Below the pieces are notes generated by a model. It made no database searches and was not told where the DNA came from. It saw only the letters and a list, made by a program, of their open reading frames with translations. Made by a program: the position numbers and the translations under genes. Positions 60,717 to 64,000 of a DNA stretch of 64,000 nucleotides are shown in pieces (the first letter of the stretch is position 1; every line of letters starts with the position of its first letter). The DNA lies in NCBI RefSeq assembly GCF_001590865.1, contig NZ_BBUY01000002.1, forward strand, positions 593,014 to 657,013, read 5' to 3'. This stretch comes from Streptomyces sp. NBRC 110611. GTDB lineage: Bacteria; Actinomycetota; Actinomycetes; Streptomycetales; Streptomycetaceae.

Positions 60717-61848
60717 CGGCGATCACCTTGCCCTCGGCCTCGGCGGCGGACCCGGCCCGGGCGGCGGGCACCTCGGTCTCCTTGGCGGGCTCGCCGAGCA
60801 CGGCCAGCAGCCGGGCGCGCGGCACGGCACCGATCAGCTTGCCGTCCTCGTCGGTCACGGCGACCGCGACATCGCTGGTGGAGCAGGGAGTGAACAGCTC
60901 GATGACCGGAGTGTCGGCGGTGACGGCGGCGGGCGCGGCGGCCAGCAGATCGGCCTCGGTGCGTATCTCCCGCCCGTCGCCGCCCGTACCGCCCAGCGCG
61001 TCCTGGACGTCCGACATGATCGCGCCTGCGGTCAGCACCCGGGCGCGGTCGACGTCCTGGGTGAAGGAGGCGACATAGTCGTTGGCGGGGGTGACCAGGA
61101 TGTCCTCGGCGGTGCCGGTCTGGACCACCCGGCCGTCGCGCATGACGGCGATCCGGTCGCCGAGCCGCATCGCCTCGTTCAGGTCGTGGGTGATGAAGAC
61201 GATGGTCTTCTTCAGGGTCTTCTGCAGCTCCAGCAGCTGGTCCTGCATATCGCGCCGGATCAGCGGGTCCAGGGCGCTGAAGGACTCGTCCATCAGCAGC
61301 AGGTCGGCGTCGGTGGCCAGCGCCCGGGCCAGGCCCACGCGCTGCTGCATACCGCCGGACAGCTCGTCGGGCCAGGACTTCTCCCAGCCCTTCAGGCCCG
61401 CCAGCTCCAGCGCCTCGGCGGCGCGCGCCTCGCGCTCGGCGCGCGGTACGCCCCGCACCTCCAGGCCGTAGGCGGCGTTCTCCAGCACACTGCGGTGCGG
61501 GAAGAGCGCGAAGTGCTGGAAGACCATGGAGATCTTCTCGGAACGGACCGCGCGCAGCTCCTTGTCGCTGAGCGAGGTGAGGTCCTGGCCGTCGAAGCGT
61601 ACGGTGCCCGCGGTGGGCTCCAGCAGCCCGTTGAGCATGCGCAGCAGCGTCGACTTACCGGATCCGGACAGACCCATGACGACGAAGATCTGGCCCTCGT
61701 CCACCTCGATCGAGGCGTCGATCACAGCGGCGGTGGTGCCTTCGGCCCGCAGTTCGTCCCGGCCGGCACCGGCCTGGAGCCTGCCGACCGCGTCCTCGGG
61801 TCTTCTGCCGAACACCTTGTACAGGTGCTCGGCTTGCAGCCTGGACAC
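60709..61848 (-). CDS. Glycine betaine/proline ABC transporter ATPase
   Basis: A 379-residue ProV/OpuAA-type ATPase. Walker A is VVMGLSGSGKSTLLRML, the signature is DELSGGMQQRVGLARAL, Walker B is LLLMDESFSALDP, and the switch is VFITHDLNEAMRLGD. The C-terminal 100 residues form paired CBS domains that sense ionic strength in relatives. The start is the GTG at 61848 (VSRLQAEHLYKVFG), with GAGAGG six bases upstream; the frame stays open to 61932. First gene of the operon. Confidence 0.94.
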   Translation of the reverse strand: MSRLQAEHLYKVFGRRPEDAVGRLQAGAGRDELRAEGTTAAVIDASIEVDEGQIFVVMGLSGSGKSTLLRMLNGLLEPTAGTVRFDGQDLTSLSDKELRAVRSEKISMVFQHFALFPHRSVLENAAYGLEVRGVPRAEREARAAEALELAGLKGWEKSWPDELSGGMQQRVGLARALATDADLLLMDESFSALDPLIRRDMQDQLLELQKTLKKTIVFITHDLNEAMRLGDRIAVMRDGRVVQTGTAEDILVTPANDYVASFTQDVDRARVLTAGAIMSDVQDALGGTGGDGREIRTEADLLAAAPAAVTADTPVIELFTPCSTSDVAVAVTDEDGKLIGAVPRARLLAVLGEPAKETEVPAARAGSAAEAEGKVIAGA

Positions 61849-62051
61849 ATAAACCTCTCTGGTCGCACGTAAAACGACCTGCCACCCCCGCAGGCAGGTC
61901 GTGGAGCGCGACGGGTTCCGCCCGTCCTTCACCGGTGAAAGGTTGAAACTCCTCCGGGTCCACTCCGCGTGCGCGCCTGCCCCGCCATAAACGGCTCAAA
62001 CGCGACAGTGCGGCAGATCACATCGGCGTGACGTAAGGGGCATACGGCATC

Positions 62052-62990
62052 ATGCGGGATGTGACTCGACGCCTGATGCTCCTCGACACCGCCTCCCTGT
62101 ACTTCCGCGCCTATTTCGGGGTGCCGGATTCGGTCAGGGCCCCGGACGGCACCCCGGTGAACGCGGTACGCGGCCTGCTGGACTTCATCGCCCGGCTCGT
62201 CCAGGACCACTACCCCGACGACCTGGTCGCCTGCATGGACGCCGACTGGCGCCCCCAGTGGCGGGTCGACCTGATCCCCACCTACAAGGCGCACCGGGTG
62301 GCCGAGGAGGCCCCGGCCGAATCCGCGGAACCCGACGTGGAGGAGATCCCCGACACCCTCTCCCCGCAGGTCCCGATCATCGAGGACGTCCTGGACGCGC
62401 TCGGCATCGCCCGTATCGGCGCGGCCGGCTACGAGGCGGACGACATCATCGGCACCCTGACCGCACGGGCCGACGGCCCGGTCGACATCGTCACCGGCGA
62501 CCGGGACCTCTTCCAGCTGGTCGACGACCGGCGCGGGATCCGCGTCCTGTACCCGCTCAAGGGCGTCGGCACGCTGCAGCTCACCGACGAGGCACTGCTG
62601 CGCGAGAAGTACGGCGTGGACGGCCCCGGCTACGCCGACCTGGCGCTGCTGCGCGGCGACCCCAGCGACGGCCTGCCGGGCGTGCCGGGGATCGGCGAGA
62701 AGACCGCCGCCAAGCTGCTGGCCGCGCACGGCGATCTGGCGGGCATCATGGCCGCGGCCGAGGACCCGGCCTCCAAGATCACCCCCGCGCAGCGCACCCG
62801 CCTGCTGACGGCACGCCCGTATGTCGAGGTCGCGCCGAAGGTCGTCAAGGTGGCCACCGACGCCCCCGTCCCGGACACCGACCACACGCTCCCCGCCGAT
62901 CCGGCCGACCCCGAGCGCCTGGAGGCCCTGGCGGCCCAGTGGGGACTCGGCGGCGCCCTGCAGCGCCTGCTGGCCGCACTCCGCCGGTAG
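62052..62990 (+). CDS. 5'-3' exonuclease (PolA N-terminal domain-like)
   Basis: A 312-residue stand-alone flap/5'-3' exonuclease. It starts RRLMLLDTASLYFRAYFGVPD and has the metal-binding acidic clusters ACMDADWRPQWR, YEADDIIGTL, DIVTGDRDLFQLV, and the helix-hairpin-helix GDPSDGLPGVPGIGEKTAAKLL. It would remove RNA primers or flaps in replication and repair. ATG at 62052; a GTG three codons later is possible. Single gene, divergent from the betaine operon. Confidence 0.92.
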   Translation: MRDVTRRLMLLDTASLYFRAYFGVPDSVRAPDGTPVNAVRGLLDFIARLVQDHYPDDLVACMDADWRPQWRVDLIPTYKAHRVAEEAPAESAEPDVEEIPDTLSPQVPIIEDVLDALGIARIGAAGYEADDIIGTLTARADGPVDIVTGDRDLFQLVDDRRGIRVLYPLKGVGTLQLTDEALLREKYGVDGPGYADLALLRGDPSDGLPGVPGIGEKTAAKLLAAHGDLAGIMAAAEDPASKITPAQRTRLLTARPYVEVAPKVVKVATDAPVPDTDHTLPADPADPERLEALAAQWGLGGALQRLLAALRR

Positions 62991-63046
62991 ACCGCGAGGG
63001 CCGGCAACCTGCCCGAAACCGGTGATCCACCAGGACCGACGACCTG

Positions 63047-63065
63047 TTAGGTTAGGTATACCTAA
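63047..63065 (+). promoter_or_regulatory. Iron box (DmdR/IdeR site)
   Basis: TTAGGTTAGGTATACCTAA closely matches the 19-bp iron-box consensus TTAGGTTAGGCTAACCTAA (three changes at the centre). It lies 25 bp before the start of the siderophore-interacting protein gene, so that gene should be off when iron is plentiful. Confidence 0.9.
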
Positions 63066-63089
63066 CAAATCTCGTGTCAGGGAGTCGCC

Positions 63090-63938
63090 GTGGCAACAGC
63101 AGAGCGTCCGACCCGTAAGAAGCCCACACTGCACCGCGCCCGGGTGCAGCGCACCGAGCAGCTCACCCCGCACATGGTCCGCGTGGTGCTCGGCGGTGAC
63201 GGGCTGGCGGAGTTCACGGCCGGCGAGTACACCGACCACTACGTCAAGCTGGTCTTCCCCCTGCCCGGAGTGCGCTACCCGGAGCCGTTCGACATCGCGC
63301 AGATCCGCGCCGAACTCCCGCGCAACCGGTGGCCCAGGACCCGCACGTACACCGTGCGCACCTGGGACGCCGGAACCCGCGAACTGGCCGTGGACTTCGT
63401 GGTGCACGGCGACGAGGGCCTGGCCGGCCCCTGGGCGGCCGCCGCCCGGCCCGGCGACGAGATCTACCTCCTCGGCCCCGGCGGCGCCTACGCCCCCGAC
63501 CCCGCGGCGGACTGGCATCTGCTGGCCGGCGACGAAAGCGCCCTCCCGGCCATCGCCGCCTCCCTCGCCCGGATACCGGCCGGCGTCCCCGTCCACGCCT
63601 TCATCGAGGTGGCGGGCCCCGAGGAACGCCAGGAGCTCGACGTGCCGGCCGGCGCCGAGATCACCTGGCTCCGCCGCGGCAGCGCCCCCGTCGGCCGCGA
63701 ACTGGTCGCCGCCGTACGGGCGTTGACCTTCCCGCCCGGCCAGGTCCAGGCGTTCGTGCACGGCGAGGCCGGCTTCGTCAAAGAACTCCGCCACCTGCTG
63801 CGCGTCGAACGCCACGTCCCCCGCGAGGCCCTCTCCATCTCGGGCTACTGGCGCAGCGGCCACAACGAGGACGGCTGGCAGGCGTCGAAGAGGGCTTGGA
63901 ACCAGGAGGTGGAGGCGGAACAAGAGGCTGCGGCCTAA
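63090..63938 (+). CDS. Siderophore-interacting protein (ferric-siderophore reductase)
   Basis: A 282-residue FAD/NAD(P)H-dependent reductase that releases iron from siderophores inside the cell. The FAD-binding RTRTYTVRTW and FVVHGDEGLAGPWA, then LLAGDESALPAIAASL (nucleotide site) and the C-terminal HGEAGFVKELRHLL and GYWRSGHNEDGW are all diagnostic. GTG start at 63090 follows AGGGAG. The iron box upstream shows DmdR control. Full length; the last gene in the window. Confidence 0.95.
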   Translation: MATAERPTRKKPTLHRARVQRTEQLTPHMVRVVLGGDGLAEFTAGEYTDHYVKLVFPLPGVRYPEPFDIAQIRAELPRNRWPRTRTYTVRTWDAGTRELAVDFVVHGDEGLAGPWAAAARPGDEIYLLGPGGAYAPDPAADWHLLAGDESALPAIAASLARIPAGVPVHAFIEVAGPEERQELDVPAGAEITWLRRGSAPVGRELVAAVRALTFPPGQVQAFVHGEAGFVKELRHLLRVERHVPREALSISGYWRSGHNEDGWQASKRAWNQEVEAEQEAAA

Positions 63939-64000
63939 CCTCCCACGTTGTCGTCTGCGGCGCCGTACCTTCCGCCGCGCCGTTGCCGTTACCGCTGCGC

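Overview
The window is core chromosome from a Streptomyces (or a very close actinomycete). The evidence is high GC with third-position bias, frequent GTG starts, many 1-8 bp stop/start overlaps (ATGA, GTGA), DmdR/IdeR-type iron boxes, a MocR regulator, mycosin, SpoIIE-type phosphatase and DUF1844/DUF1918/DUF1059 proteins. From memory, the gene order follows the S. coelicolor stretch that runs from argCJBDR through infC-rpmI-rplT and pheST to the glnA4 and glycine-betaine transporter loci.

Layout. (1) 1-8810, arginine: argG-argH (argH runs off the left edge) and the argC-argJ-argB-argD-argR operon, with ARG-box promoters. Between the two blocks lie a DUF488 gene, a tRNA-Pro(GGG) and an orphan pstS. 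(2) 8839-14004: a 5166-bp Tn7-like (TnsA/TnsB) transposon. It has TGTGACCGAG termini, repeated TnsB-type sites and a perfect 5-bp target duplication (CCGGC). Its transposition genes are decayed, and it carries an intact membrane-anchored TIR-WD40 protein. (3) 14025-25420: DUF1059, GNAT, MocR/EamA pair, DUF1918, a secreted glycosidase-like protein, 3-hydroxyacyl-CoA dehydrogenase, a MarR-controlled dienelactone hydrolase, and an LCP protein coupled to a deacetylase-like/GT2 synthase. (4) 25938-32335: a small membrane protein, a DesK/DesR-type two-component pair, a split borosin RiPP pair (precursor plus alpha-N-methyltransferase), a GNAT, an isoprenylcysteine-methyltransferase-like protein and a SpoIIE-type phosphatase. 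(5) 32685-40130, translation: infC-rpmI-rplT, an rRNA methyltransferase, a sensor kinase and pheS-pheT, all on the minus strand. (6) 40510-48000: DUF1844, aquaporin, SseB, a mycosin with a partner protein, a PLP aldolase and a secreted HAD phosphatase. (7) 48007-54746: a cluster built round a glutamine-synthetase-like enzyme (GlnA4 type): SDR, aldehyde dehydrogenase, GS-like ligase, FadR regulator, APC permease and gamma-glutamyl hydrolase. It is read here as ethanolamine/amine use through gamma-glutamylation. (8) 54753-63938: an SH3-like secreted protein, a LysR/TDT pair, a metal-receptor protein, a small surface protein, a glycine-betaine ABC transporter, a 5'-3' exonuclease and an iron-regulated siderophore-interacting protein.

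The two most notable systems are the split borosin locus at 28552-29659, whose methyltransferase keeps the Tyr-Arg-Tyr catalytic spacing of the family, and the Tn7-like element with its TIR-WD40 cargo. Other points are a deacetylase domain that has lost its metal-binding His pair, two genes that seem to start at ATC and ATT, and many short tandem repeats encoded at protein N-termini. All family assignments come from reading the sequence; no database search was run.
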